Origin: Sinomicrobium pectinilyticum
GTDB lineage: Bacteria; Bacteroidota; Bacteroidia; Flavobacteriales; Flavobacteriaceae
Assembly (NCBI RefSeq): GCF_003725735.1
Contig: NZ_RJTM01000027.1
Coordinates: 1-44,813 of the forward strand
Length of the DNA: 44,813 nt
Reading direction: 5' to 3'
Below, one piece after another: positions 8,463 to 17,317 of this stretch (position 1 is its first letter; every line of letters begins with the position of its first letter). The position numbers and the translations under genes are program-made. Under the pieces are notes generated by a model. It had not been told where the DNA came from and did not search any database. It was given only the letters and a program-made list of their open reading frames with translations.

Positions 8463-9239
8463 TTACAATGCCAGGCGTATGGCCTCTTCCACAGGTGAAT
8501 ATCCTGCCGAAGAACCGCTCAGAACGAGTTCATTGCGTAACAATAAAGGAGGTTGCGCCATAAACTTCGGAGTATTTCCCCGGTGTTCCTGTGCCGCGTG
8601 TACCATAAAAGGATGACACAAGTATATAGTACCGGCCCTGCCCGTAGCCACCACCTTTTCGCGTTCCGGAAGATCTGACAGTCTGGTGGCCAGTTCCGCA
8701 AAAGATAGTCCCTCTTCCCCTTCTCCCCGTAACAACCGGGCTACATCCAGGTGTGAACCTTTCCAGAGGATAGTAGGAGCATCGGCCTCCGATACATCCG
8801 AATATAAAAGTAACATAAGCAATGCACGTCCCCTGGAACGAATATTAATACGCCATTGAAAAAAATCGGAAGGGTCTTCACCTGGAAAACCGGCATCTAC
8901 GTGTTTTCCCGTATCACCCGGTTCTTTATCCGACGGAAAGCGTACCGGGAAGGTACCCACACTCCGGCAGGGAAGCCATTTCCCCTTTCCGGCCAACTGG
9001 TCGAACACCCGGTATAAAGCCGGGGTGTTTATAGAATCTATGAAAGGTTTACGGGTGTACATACCCAGGCGGATAACCGGTTCTGTCCAGCTCTCCGGTT
9101 TTGCCCGGTCGCACGGAAGGTCGTTCCACAAAATATCCCGTGCCGCACGGGCCACTTCTTCGGAAAAGGCATTTTCTATACGGATGTAACCGTTACGGAT
9201 AAATTGTTCTTTATCTGTACTCTTTAAAATATCTGACAT
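8463..9239 (-). CDS. Phytanoyl-CoA dioxygenase (PhyH) family protein
   Basis: A 258-residue Fe(II)/2-oxoglutarate dioxygenase-like protein. H113 and D115 (GKHVDAG) form the HxD part of the facial triad. The distal histidine is H214 (or H209) in YLCHPFMVHAAQEHRG, and the arginine that would bind 2-oxoglutarate can be R220 in that motif. The segment ADAPTILWKGSHLDVAR is the usual 'GplxxxPGSHxxg' strand of the family. No signal peptide. The substrate is unknown: relatives hydroxylate small molecules, including secondary metabolites. The gene is monocistronic and convergent with the DUF4287 gene. Confidence 0.85.
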   Translation of the reverse strand: MSDILKSTDKEQFIRNGYIRIENAFSEEVARAARDILWNDLPCDRAKPESWTEPVIRLGMYTRKPFIDSINTPALYRVFDQLAGKGKWLPCRSVGTFPVRFPSDKEPGDTGKHVDAGFPGEDPSDFFQWRINIRSRGRALLMLLLYSDVSEADAPTILWKGSHLDVARLLRGEGEEGLSFAELATRLSDLPEREKVVATGRAGTIYLCHPFMVHAAQEHRGNTPKFMAQPPLLLRNELVLSGSSAGYSPVEEAIRLAL

Positions 9240-9513
9240 ACTATACAGGTTTAAATAAAACCAGGATCAGCCCATAACGGAACTGCCCGCGTTTTGGATG
9301 AATAAAATATAAATTGGAAAATCGAGGGAATAAAAACCTTGCCTTATTGAAAAATAAGACACCGCTCCGGATAAGAAGCTGAAAAAACCTGTTATAGCAT
9401 TACTGTCATTTGCATAGGGCAAAAATAGAAAAAATTATTGGAGGGAACGGAGAAAGAAAGTATCTTGTTCGGGAAAAGTCGTTCAGGACACACCCACTAT
9501 TATACCGGAATAC

Positions 9514-10713
9514 ATGAAAAAAACAATCACCGACCGAAGGAACTTCATCAAAAAATGCGGGCTTTCTACCATCCCGCTGGTATTACCCGCCACTGCCATA
9601 CAGGCCATCCCTTTTTCAGTTCCCCGTAAGAGTCCTGAGAATTCCGGAGCTCCGGTTAATTTTACCTCTGACAGCCTGTTCCTCTCCCCCCGGGAATACC
9701 TGGACAAGCTCGAAGAAATAAACCGGAAACATCCTATAGAAAGGGATTTTTACGGCAACGGGGGAACTATGAAGTTACTTGAAGAAAAATTTGCCGGAAT
9801 CACGGGAAAAGAAAAAGCGATTTACCTTCCTACCGGCACTATGGCCAATCAAACGGCCCTCAAACTCTTGAGTGGAAACAATACAAAGGTCATAGTCCCG
9901 GAAAATTCCCATATTTTCCGGGATGAAGCAGATGCAGCACAGAGTGTCCACGGCAAACGCCTGGTCCCAGTGGGCAGGGACAGATCGTATTTTCTGCGGC
10001 AAGACCTGGAAGAAGCGGTAACATACCTGGAAGAAAATGAAGTTTTTAAAAGCGGGCTGGGCGCTATAGCCGTGGAACATCCCATACGCCGGGCAGATGG
10101 GACGGCAATTCCCATAGAGGCCATCAAAGAAATATCCGGTTACGGCAGGCAAAACGGTTATAAACTTCACCTGGACGGGGCGCGGATACACATAGCCTCG
10201 GCATATACCGGGATTTCCGTTGCCGAATACGCTTCTCATTTTGATACGGTCTACATTTCCCTCTACAAATACCTCAATGCTGCAGGCGGGGCCATATTGT
10301 GCGGAAATTCGGAGATCATAGACCAGGTGGCACACCAGATAAAAATACACGGCGGAACGGTATACCAGAACTGGCAGAATACTGCCATGGCCCTGCATTA
10401 CCTCGAAGGCCTGGAAGAAAGATGGAAAGAAGTGGTCCTTTCCGCCCGGGACCTCGTCTCCGGACTGAACAGGATAGCTGGTATAACGATCTCCCCGGTT
10501 CCCGAAGGAACAAATATTTACCACCTGAAACCGGACGAAAGTATTTCGGTGAAAGAACTGGCTAACTATCTGTACCACGAACACAATATATGGCTGGGAA
10601 GCCCCGGTAAGGACGGAATCATAAAAATGGCGGTAAACGAAAGCCTGCTGCGCAGGGAGACGGACGATATAGTGCAGGCCTGGAAAAACGGTGTGAAACG
10701 AAGCAAAATTTAA
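9514..10713 (+). CDS. Tat-exported PLP-dependent beta-eliminating lyase / threonine aldolase-like protein
   Basis: A fold-type I PLP enzyme of the threonine aldolase / aromatic amino acid beta-eliminating lyase family, 399 residues. The cofactor lysine is K252 in YISLYKYLNAAGGA. D221 in LHLDGARIH is the aspartate that pairs with the pyridine nitrogen. The glycine-rich segment YLPTGTMANQ around residue 105-112 binds phosphate. The N-terminus has a twin-arginine signal, TDRRNFIKKCG, followed by a hydrophobic stretch up to about residue 32, so the enzyme is predicted to be exported folded with its cofactor, which is unusual for this family. The substrate could be a beta-hydroxy amino acid in the periplasm; this is inference. 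The gene stands alone. Confidence 0.85.
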   Translation: MKKTITDRRNFIKKCGLSTIPLVLPATAIQAIPFSVPRKSPENSGAPVNFTSDSLFLSPREYLDKLEEINRKHPIERDFYGNGGTMKLLEEKFAGITGKEKAIYLPTGTMANQTALKLLSGNNTKVIVPENSHIFRDEADAAQSVHGKRLVPVGRDRSYFLRQDLEEAVTYLEENEVFKSGLGAIAVEHPIRRADGTAIPIEAIKEISGYGRQNGYKLHLDGARIHIASAYTGISVAEYASHFDTVYISLYKYLNAAGGAILCGNSEIIDQVAHQIKIHGGTVYQNWQNTAMALHYLEGLEERWKEVVLSARDLVSGLNRIAGITISPVPEGTNIYHLKPDESISVKELANYLYHEHNIWLGSPGKDGIIKMAVNESLLRRETDDIVQAWKNGVKRSKI

Positions 10714-10954
10714 CAAGGCCACCCCTCATACAAAAGCACAGACGTTTTGACAGGCAACAAAACGGCCCTTTCATTTCTGATTATCAAGTTGTCGTTTTTT
10801 CAGGCAGCAACAGTCCGATAACTTATTAACCCAAAACCCCATCAAAACCTATGAAAGCGACAAATTAATTTTTTTTCCACTTCCCAAAAGAATACACGGG
10901 GTGTTGAAAAATAGTTGTACTTTTACTTTCAACAAACCAACCCTGAAAAATAAC

Positions 10955-11536
10955 GTGAACATCCAGATCAGTTTTCCGGCCTATGCTACCCTGGCGTGCT
11001 GGTTTTTATTTTCCGTAACGTGGTTATGGCAAAGCAACAAGACCAAGGAAAATGTCAATCCCCGTACCACTTCCCAGAAAATTTCGGCTTTTATGGGATT
11101 TGTTATTGTTTTTCTCGCTTTATACCTTCCTCTTTTCACGACCAAAGGCTTGGGGAAGATTGTCATTCCTCCGTATAACGCCATACAATTGGCAGGGCTC
11201 ATACTGGCCGTTAGCGGCATTACTGTCTCCATATGGTCCCGCCTGCTTTTGGGATGGAACTGGAGTGGCGGCGTATCGGCAAAAAAAGAACATGAACTTA
11301 TCGTTGCAGGTCCCTACCGGATAGTAAGACACCCTATCTATACCGGATTTATCTCGGGACTTATAGGTACCTGCCTGATCATGGGAAGCCTTTCCGGGAT
11401 TATCATTACCGTTCTCTACACTATGGGACTGTTTAAAAAAATAAGCAAAGAAGAAAAATTACTGGTCGACCTGTTTGGCAATTCATATACGGACTACCAG
11501 AAACGCACTTACAAATTAATACCGTTCCTGTGGTAA
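10955..11536 (+). CDS. Isoprenylcysteine carboxyl methyltransferase-like membrane methyltransferase
   Basis: Integral membrane protein with about five hydrophobic segments and the ICMT/PEMT-type SAM-binding C-terminus: GPYRIVRHPIYTGF, then EEKLLVDLFGNSYTDYQKRTYKLIPF (seen as EEKLL and Y-x-x-Y-x-x-R motifs). Bacterial members methylate small molecules or lipids; the substrate is unknown. Start uncertain: GTG at 10955 follows an A-rich leader and begins just before the first membrane span, while GTG at 10901 would add 18 residues. I prefer 10955. Confidence 0.82.
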   Translation: MNIQISFPAYATLACWFLFSVTWLWQSNKTKENVNPRTTSQKISAFMGFVIVFLALYLPLFTTKGLGKIVIPPYNAIQLAGLILAVSGITVSIWSRLLLGWNWSGGVSAKKEHELIVAGPYRIVRHPIYTGFISGLIGTCLIMGSLSGIIITVLYTMGLFKKISKEEKLLVDLFGNSYTDYQKRTYKLIPFLW

Positions 11537-11690
11537 TTATTCCTTAAAAACATAACTGCACAATTTTTTCGGATAATAATCCTCTTCGATTTTGATTTTT
11601 AAAGAATTTGTATTTATTATCTTTATAGGGAAAAGATCCGGGCCTCTCAAAAAAGAATGTACCTGTCCCCGGTGGTGATAAACGTGTGTG
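11537..11690 (-). pseudogene. C-terminal remnant of a DinB-like protein
   Basis: In one minus-strand frame the residues THVYHHRGQVHSFLRGPD are encoded from about 11688, and the frame runs on to a TAA at 11537-11539 directly behind the methyltransferase stop. 'HxxHHRGQ' is the metal-site motif of the DinB/YfiT four-helix family. Two adjacent stops (TGA TAG) precede it and no start or N-terminal part is found, so only the 3' end of a decayed gene is left. The rest of the 248-bp gap before the DUF4180 gene holds nothing I recognise. Confidence 0.45.
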
Positions 11691-11784
11691 TTCTATCATT
11701 CCGCTTCCTTTTCGTTGCCCTTTTGCGATCAGGCGGGAACAATTATTTTATGGGTATCCATAAATCACAGAAGAAATAACTATT

Positions 11785-12144
11785 ATGAATATCCATATCG
11801 CAGAACTAAACGGCATACCTGTTGCCGAACTCATATCCGGCAACACCGAGATCACCAATGCCCAGGATGCCCTGGAAATAATGATGAACAGTATTTACCG
11901 GGGTGCCGAATGTATTATTATACAGAAAAAACATCTGGTACCGGAGTTTTTCGAACTGCAATCGGGAATAGCAGGAGAAATACTTCAAAAATTTTCCAAT
12001 TATAATGCCCGCTTGGCCATCGTAGGAAATTTTGAAGATGTTACAAGCAAAAGCCTGAAAGATTTTATCTATGAAAGCAATAAAACGGGCAGAATAAACT
12101 TTGTAAGTACCCTGGAAGAAGCCAGGAAATTATTTTCCCGCTAA
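11785..12144 (+). CDS. DUF4180 domain protein
   Basis: 119 residues matching DUF4180: an N-terminal strand pair with 'iaeln...vael', then 'dALdimmns.Y.gae.iii.kk.l.peFFeL.sgiAGEiLqKFsNY.aRLAIVGdF' (here QDALEIMMNSIYRGAE, FFELQSGIAGEILQKF and NARLAIVGNFEDV), ending with FVSTLEEA. The family is small and of unknown function and is often found near regulators or acetyltransferases. Here it opens a run of six plus-strand accessory genes, with a GyrI-like gene 44 bp downstream. Confidence 0.88.
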   Translation: MNIHIAELNGIPVAELISGNTEITNAQDALEIMMNSIYRGAECIIIQKKHLVPEFFELQSGIAGEILQKFSNYNARLAIVGNFEDVTSKSLKDFIYESNKTGRINFVSTLEEARKLFSR

Positions 12145-12188
12145 AGTTTATCATCGTCCGTTCATATGTTTAATTTAAGACAAACACT

Positions 12189-12671
12189 ATGAAACCTAAA
12201 ATCATACAATTAAAAGAAACCAAGCTCATCGGTAAAAAAGTAAAGATGTCCTTTACGAAAAACAAAACCGGGGAGTTGTGGCGTGATTTCGTGCCCAAAA
12301 GAAGAGAAATCAAGAATAATGTAGGCACCGGTTTATATTCAGTAGAAGTATATAGCGACACCGGTTTTTTCGAAAAATTCGATCCCGACAAATTTTTTGA
12401 GAAATGGGCTGCCGTAGAAGTAAGTGACCATCTCATTATTCCGGGAGAAATGGAAAAACTGGTTATCCCCGACGGGTTGTATGCCGTATTCCCCTTTAAA
12501 GGCAAGGGCAGTGAATCGTCGGATGTATACAAGTATATTTACGGAACGTGGATACCGGATTCCGAATATACCCTCGATAACCGTCCACACTTTGCATTGA
12601 TGGGAGCCAGGTACAAAACCGAACATCCGGATTCGGAAGAAGAACTGTGGATTCCGGTAAAAAACAACTAG
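12189..12671 (+). CDS. GyrI-like small-molecule-binding domain protein
   Basis: 160 residues of the GyrI-like/AraC effector-binding fold standing alone. Typical strands: KLIGKKVKMSF at the N-terminus, LWRDFVPKRREIKN (helix following), LYSVEVY, then the 'e.l.ip.g.YavF.hkG' strand here as KLVIPDGLYAVFPFKGKG, and the end segment with ALMGARYK and EEELWIPVK. Such proteins bind amphipathic small molecules and may sequester or hydrolyse them. The glutamates in SEEELWIP are the usual ones of the end motif. Confidence 0.85.
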   Translation: MKPKIIQLKETKLIGKKVKMSFTKNKTGELWRDFVPKRREIKNNVGTGLYSVEVYSDTGFFEKFDPDKFFEKWAAVEVSDHLIIPGEMEKLVIPDGLYAVFPFKGKGSESSDVYKYIYGTWIPDSEYTLDNRPHFALMGARYKTEHPDSEEELWIPVKNN

Positions 12672-12743
12672 AGTATAAAATATACGGATCGGAAATCCGT
12701 GGATTTTACCGCAGACTGAAAAGACCGCACAAAAGAAGTATAC

Positions 12744-13190
12744 ATGGAAAAGAACAGAAAACCACACAGACGTAAAACAACCATAAGCATTATTGTTTTC
12801 ATCTGCGCCTTTGTCATAGCTTTTGCTATTGCATTTTACGCATCCAGACAATATTTCAGTAAAGACCGGGTATCCGAATTACAACAGACCGTGGATGAAA
12901 TGAACCGGAAAACCCCTATGGAGGTAGATGAGATTACCCGGCTGGACAGTGTTGCAGCCAAAGGCGATTCCGACATTTTTTACTATTACACCCTTCCGGA
13001 AACAGAAATAGCGGAGATTAACGCCGACACTATAAATAAATACGTTCGCCCGGTAATCATTGATAATGCAAAAAACAACCCGGGACTGGAAATCCTGAGG
13101 AAAAAGAAGATCACAATGAATTACCTCTATTACGATAAAAACGGGGAATTTATTGAAGAAGTGGCCGTACGTCCTGATATGTATCAATAA
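12744..13190 (+). CDS. Membrane-anchored hypothetical protein
   Basis: 148 residues: a very basic N-terminus (MEKNRKPHRRKTT), one membrane span (about residues 14-32) and a charged, soluble C-terminal domain ending MNYLYYDKNGEFIEEVAVRPDMYQ in two pieces. The topology should be N-in, domain outside. The C-terminal domain looks like an alpha/beta domain with a 'Y-x-Y-x-D-x-x-G' turn; no family recognised. Confidence 0.75.
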   Translation: MEKNRKPHRRKTTISIIVFICAFVIAFAIAFYASRQYFSKDRVSELQQTVDEMNRKTPMEVDEITRLDSVAAKGDSDIFYYYTLPETEIAEINADTINKYVRPVIIDNAKNNPGLEILRKKKITMNYLYYDKNGEFIEEVAVRPDMYQ

Positions 13191-13228
13191 ATACAGGCAT
13201 TTGCCTTACATAACACTACGCAGATATT

Positions 13229-13720
13229 ATGAAATTTATTGAAAATGATTCCCTCACCGGTAAACAAAAATCGGATATCCTGATGCTCTGGAACAAGGAA
13301 TACCCCAAAGATCTGGCCTTACCCGATGTACAAAGCTTTGAAAAATACCTTGCTGGCCTTGAGGACAGGCACCATTTATTGCTCCTCGACGAAAAAGGCC
13401 GGGTCAAAGGCTGGTTGATTTATTTTGTCCGGGAAGGCGAACGTTGTTTCGCCATGTTACTGGACCCGGATGAACAGGGCAAAGGGCTCGGGTCCCGTTT
13501 ACTCGGTCTGGCCAAAGAGCGGAATACGGAACTCAACGGCTGGGTGGTAGACAATAGTGAGGAATTAAAGGAAAATGGTGAAAAATACAGGTCTCCCATC
13601 CCCTTTTACGATAAAAACGGTTTTGAAGTATTGCGGGAAGTATCTTCCGCAAAGAACAATATAAACGGGATAAAAGTCCGCTGGAAGGCTCCTGTTAACA
13701 TCCCGGACATTAACCGGTAA
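13229..13720 (+). CDS. GNAT N-acetyltransferase-like protein
   Basis: 163 residues with the GNAT core: a beta-4 strand (GERCFAMLLDP) followed by the acetyl-CoA pyrophosphate loop EQGKGLGSRLLGLAKE (Q-x-x-G-x-G pattern), and a C-terminal PFYDKNGFEVL strand (typical 'FYekxGFe'). The N-terminal half has MLWNKEYPKDLALP, as in a subset of flavobacterial GNATs. Substrate unknown. The next gene starts 10 bp downstream and is probably co-transcribed. Confidence 0.85.
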   Translation: MKFIENDSLTGKQKSDILMLWNKEYPKDLALPDVQSFEKYLAGLEDRHHLLLLDEKGRVKGWLIYFVREGERCFAMLLDPDEQGKGLGSRLLGLAKERNTELNGWVVDNSEELKENGEKYRSPIPFYDKNGFEVLREVSSAKNNINGIKVRWKAPVNIPDINR

Positions 13721-13730
13721 AAACTATGAC

Positions 13731-14297
13731 ATGGGCAGATTAATATTGAACCTTGCCGTAACACTGGATGGTTATATCGAAGGACCCAAAGGCGAAATCG
13801 ATTGGCTGGTCAAAGACGAAAATACTGATTTCGGGGACATTCTTTTCGATATCCTGGAAGGTGTGGACACTATTTTCTATGGCAGAAAAAGCTATGAAGC
13901 ATGGGGTAATTACGAGCCGGGAGAACATGCCGGCACTAAACTGAAAGAAGCCTATAAACTATTGCACAGCAAAACCAAAGTCGTATTCTCTTCCTCCATA
14001 AAAGGAGATAATTCGAATGCCATTTTTATCCATTCGGATATCAGGGAAAAAGTACAAAAAATTAAACGGGAGACTCCCGGAGATATTTGGGTATATGGAG
14101 GTGGGGAACTCATTGCCTCTCTGGTAAACCTGGGACTGATCAATGAGTACAGGCTAGCCGTCCACCCGGTAATCCTCGGTGAAGGAAAACCGCTTTTCAG
14201 GAATATCAAAATGCGGACAAACCTGCAGTTGAAAGCAACCAGGAGTTCTTCCTCTGGGGTCGTCTTGCTTACTTATAACACGGATATGCAAGGGTAA
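13731..14297 (+). CDS. Dihydrofolate reductase-like (RibD C-terminal domain) protein
   Basis: 188 residues of the RibD-C/DHFR-like family, NAD(P)H-dependent reductase fold: N-terminal LILNLAVTLDGYIEGPKGEIDWL (as two parts), TIFYGRKSYEAW, then KVVFSSS, GDIWVYGGGELIASLVNLGLINEYRL with the glycine-rich nucleotide loop, and VHPVILGEGKPLF. Members are probably reductases of unknown small substrates; none of the folate-specific residues can be claimed. It follows a GNAT gene by 10 bp and is followed by another GNAT gene after 61 bp. Confidence 0.88.
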   Translation: MGRLILNLAVTLDGYIEGPKGEIDWLVKDENTDFGDILFDILEGVDTIFYGRKSYEAWGNYEPGEHAGTKLKEAYKLLHSKTKVVFSSSIKGDNSNAIFIHSDIREKVQKIKRETPGDIWVYGGGELIASLVNLGLINEYRLAVHPVILGEGKPLFRNIKMRTNLQLKATRSSSSGVVLLTYNTDMQG

Positions 14298-14358
14298 AAA
14301 TATATTCTCATGCTATATATGTATATTTAACCCTGCGCATAGAAAAAAGTTTATTCCC

Positions 14359-14850
14359 ATGAGCATTGCATTTGAAGAATTACGGGAAGAGCACCTTCCC
14401 GAGGTCAAGAAAATATACGACTGGTACATTGCCAATTCTACGGCAACCTTTCATACCGAGCCCGTAGAGATTGAAGAACTCCGGGAGTTTATCTACCTCG
14501 GGCATCCCCGTTATTCTTCCTGTCTTATCCGGTCGGGCAATGAAATTGCCGGATATTGTTTCCTTACCCCTTATAAAAAACGACAGGCATACAACCGTAC
14601 CGCAGAAGTTACCATTTACCTGAAACCGGAAATGGGCAAAAAGGGCATTGGTAAAACAGCCCTCGATTACCTGGAGAAAAGAGCTGTTAATAACGGACTT
14701 AAGAACCTGTTGGGAATTATTACCGGGGATAACCATGGCAGTATTGCGCTCTTTACAAAATGTGGCTACAGGCAGTGTGCCTGTTTTCGTAATGTAGGAG
14801 AAAAATTCGGTAAAATACTGGATGTAATGGCCTATCAGAAGGAGGTTTAA
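14359..14850 (+). CDS. GNAT N-acetyltransferase, phosphinothricin acetyltransferase-like
   Basis: 163 residues. Resembles the PAT-type GNATs: IYDWYIANSTATFHTEP (typical 'iYnxyvxnstatFe'), IAGYCFLTPYKKRQAYNRTAEVTIYL (in two parts), the acetyl-CoA loop MGKKGIGKTALDYLE, then GIITGDNHGSIALFTKCGYRQ. These enzymes acetylate amino groups of phosphinothricin-like compounds or methionine analogues. Actual substrate not determinable. It ends the six-gene plus-strand accessory run. Confidence 0.88.
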   Translation: MSIAFEELREEHLPEVKKIYDWYIANSTATFHTEPVEIEELREFIYLGHPRYSSCLIRSGNEIAGYCFLTPYKKRQAYNRTAEVTIYLKPEMGKKGIGKTALDYLEKRAVNNGLKNLLGIITGDNHGSIALFTKCGYRQCACFRNVGEKFGKILDVMAYQKEV

Positions 14851-14856
14851 AATACG

Positions 14857-15540
14857 CTACTCTTCTTCATCGTCCTTAACCACGATCATCGTTGCCTTAC
14901 CTCCGGTATTCAGGAGCCATTCGTTGGCGGACATCAACTCTCCCTTATCGTTATAAACCCGTAGTTCGGCCGTATTGGGGCCGGAAGTCCCCTGGTTCAG
15001 TGCCTGGAAGTCTATCTTATTGAATCCCTTCTGCAACGGGATATCGATACCTTTGAAACCTGCTTCCAGAATGATATCGTAGACTACAATACTGTCATTG
15101 AGGTATATCCGCACCCGGTCGCCATCCACGTATTCATGATCCCGGCAGGCAAGCCTTACAAAAGCGGAATTGGTCTTGAAATCTCCCAGGTACCCTGTGG
15201 TCTTGTAATTACCGCCACGGTCCTCCCCCTTTGCCGAACTGCGGTTCAGGCGTTTCTCGTATTTAGTACCGTTATTGAGAAACTGCTCTTTCTGCATAAA
15301 GTTCTCATTTTCGGAGGTAGAAAGATCAAAAGACGAAGTATTGGAATTATAGCGATCGCTCAGCGGAGATGGCATAAAATCCTGTGCTTTTAACAGGGAG
15401 GAATTATTGTCCGGCGTCTTGCTTTCCGGCAACACGTTATTCTCTGCCTTTATTGATATGGACTTACGGGGTAACTCTCCCTGGGCATACAAGAAGGTGG
15501 AAAACCCCATAATGATAAATAATAGTATACTATGTCTCAT
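14857..15540 (-). CDS. Secreted hypothetical protein
   Basis: Start chosen at the ATG at 15540, which gives a signal peptide (MRHSILLFIIMGFSTFLYAQ, cut after AQ); the open frame runs 22 codons further up without signal character. The middle (about residues 25-130) is Ser/Asn-rich and looks disordered. The C-terminal 110 residues form a beta-rich domain: VRLACRDHEYVDGDRVRIYL, IDIPLQKGFNKIDFQALN and ELRVYNDKG. This resembles periplasmic or surface carbohydrate-binding-like domains, but I recognise no family. It has an acidic tail (DDEEE). Confidence 0.8.
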   Translation of the reverse strand: MRHSILLFIIMGFSTFLYAQGELPRKSISIKAENNVLPESKTPDNNSSLLKAQDFMPSPLSDRYNSNTSSFDLSTSENENFMQKEQFLNNGTKYEKRLNRSSAKGEDRGGNYKTTGYLGDFKTNSAFVRLACRDHEYVDGDRVRIYLNDSIVVYDIILEAGFKGIDIPLQKGFNKIDFQALNQGTSGPNTAELRVYNDKGELMSANEWLLNTGGKATMIVVKDDEEE

Positions 15541-15809
15541 ACCCCGGTAATAACAAATTTTATGCCTAACACTACGAAAATAAATTACCCGGACCAATTT
15601 TTGCATACATCCCGCGGTAAAGCTCTCGTATTCAAACTCAAAAATAGGTAAACATTCCTATAAAACGATTCTCTTATCTGTTAAATTAAAAGGACAATAT
15701 CTTAATTTTCACCCGGAAACCGTATGTTGTTTATAAAATAGTTAACAACTATGGGAGGTACCGGCTGTCTCTCCCTGTTTTATGAATTATCTTTAAGAAA
15801 ACTTCTATT

Positions 15810-16217
15810 ATGGACAACAGAACAAAGGACTTGCTCCGTATCCGTCCGGAAATCCCCGATGTATTGGTTTATGAAGAAACAAGTAGTGAGGAACGTTTCC
15901 AGAACACTACTATCCGGCCGGTGATTAAGTTACAGAAGGAACTGTTGGTAGAGGCTTTCCGCAACTACGCCAACAAGCACAAGAGAGTGTTTTACACCCT
16001 GAGCCTGGAAAAACGGCTGGTATACATTGAAAATGCCATCCACAAGGACATCAAGTTCCGGAATTCGCTCAAAGGCATGATCATCGGGCAATTTACGGTA
16101 GAAGAGTACCTCACATACATCGAAAATTCTTCCGCCCTGAACAAACGTATGATGAACATGGTCATAGAAACCATTAAAGACTGTGTGCAATTGCTGGAAG
16201 TAGGTATGGCCGTATAA
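15810..16217 (+). CDS. Conserved-looking helical hypothetical protein
   Basis: 135 residues, mostly predicted helix, no signal or membrane segment. Motifs: RIRPEIPDVLVYEETSSEE, IKLQKELLVEAFRNYA and LEKRLVYIENAIHKDIKFRNSLKGMI (in parts). Good coding character, start ATG preceded by an A-rich leader. No family recognised. It is convergent with corA, the stops only 4 bp apart. Confidence 0.75.
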   Translation: MDNRTKDLLRIRPEIPDVLVYEETSSEERFQNTTIRPVIKLQKELLVEAFRNYANKHKRVFYTLSLEKRLVYIENAIHKDIKFRNSLKGMIIGQFTVEEYLTYIENSSALNKRMMNMVIETIKDCVQLLEVGMAV

Positions 16218-16221
16218 AAAG

Positions 16222-17289
16222 TTACAGCCATTTCTTCTTTTTGAAAAACACCAGCATCCCGATAAATATCAGCAGCATTATCCCCATAAGGATAAAATAG
16301 CTGTATTTGCCGTGCAGTTCGGGCATATTGTCAAAATTCATCCCGTATACACCAGCAATAAAAGTAAGCGGAATGAATATGGTGGCTATAACCGTCAACA
16401 CCTTCATTACGCTATTCATTTTGTTACTGATGGTACCCATATACATCTCCATGAGGCTGAGGATCATTTCGCGATACACCTCTATGTATTCCACAACCTG
16501 GATAGTGTGGTCGTAGAGGTCGCGGTAATAGTTGCGCGTATGCTCCTGAATAAGCCGGAAATCGGTTTTTTCAATACGGTTGATGATCTCCCTCGCCGGA
16601 AATACCGAACGCTTAATGCGCAGTATCTCTTTTTTCAGGTTGAGGATGTCCTTTGATATGTCCACGTCAGTCTCTTCGAAAAGGACGTCTTCCAGGTCTT
16701 CTATTTTGTCGCCGAGCGTTTCTATGACAAGGAAATAATGATCCACTACAGCATCGAGGAGTACAAAAAGCAGGTAATCGGACTTTTCACCGCGTACGCG
16801 CCCCCTGTTCTCCTCGATCCTTTTCCTTATATCGTCAAAAACATCTGTTTTGGATTCCTGGAAAGTAACCACATATCCTTTACCCATCAGCAGGCTGAGG
16901 TGTTCGGTGACCAGGCGCTCCTCTTCATAATATATCATCTTGAAAACCACAAACAGGTAGTCTTCGAACTCGTCTATCTTAGGCCTCTGGAACGTATCCA
17001 CGATATCCTCCAGGACAAGAGGGTGCCACTTGTAATATTTGCCCAGCTCTTCGATGGCCTCTACGCTGTGCAGTCCGTTTATATTTATCCAGGTTGTGTT
17101 CTCCTCTTCTGCATACCGGAATACTTCTTTCACATCATTGTATACCGTTCGGGAACATGTCTCTTTGGAATAATCTATAACCTCAATATAGAATTCCTGC
17201 CCGGTTTTGCTCCCGGTATATGTCAGTGTACCGGGAACGGACCCCAGCCCCTTTCTGCGTTTCTTTCGCGGCCGTGTTTTTTTCTTCAT
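16222..17289 (-). CDS. corA: Magnesium/cobalt transporter CorA
   Basis: 355-residue CorA-type divalent cation channel of the inner membrane. A large soluble N-terminal domain (with WININGLH, and a long helical stalk) is followed by two membrane spans at the C-terminus. The signature YGMNFDNMPEL (GMN at the end of the first span, the selectivity filter) is intact, and the tail is basic (FFKKKKWL). The very basic N-terminal 15 residues are unusual but not unknown. The gene lies 28 bp behind the META lipoprotein gene in the same direction and may be read by the tail of the his transcript. Confidence 0.95.
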   Translation of the reverse strand: MKKKTRPRKKRRKGLGSVPGTLTYTGSKTGQEFYIEVIDYSKETCSRTVYNDVKEVFRYAEEENTTWININGLHSVEAIEELGKYYKWHPLVLEDIVDTFQRPKIDEFEDYLFVVFKMIYYEEERLVTEHLSLLMGKGYVVTFQESKTDVFDDIRKRIEENRGRVRGEKSDYLLFVLLDAVVDHYFLVIETLGDKIEDLEDVLFEETDVDISKDILNLKKEILRIKRSVFPAREIINRIEKTDFRLIQEHTRNYYRDLYDHTIQVVEYIEVYREMILSLMEMYMGTISNKMNSVMKVLTVIATIFIPLTFIAGVYGMNFDNMPELHGKYSYFILMGIMLLIFIGMLVFFKKKKWL

Positions 17290-17317
17290 GAACCGGTCTC
17301 GTTGATAAATTGCATTT

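Noticed and set aside
9775-10722. Long open frame (315 codons) on the minus strand
   Set aside because: It lies fully antisense to the PLP lyase gene, has no family character, and its cysteine/aromatic-rich translation is typical of a shadow frame.
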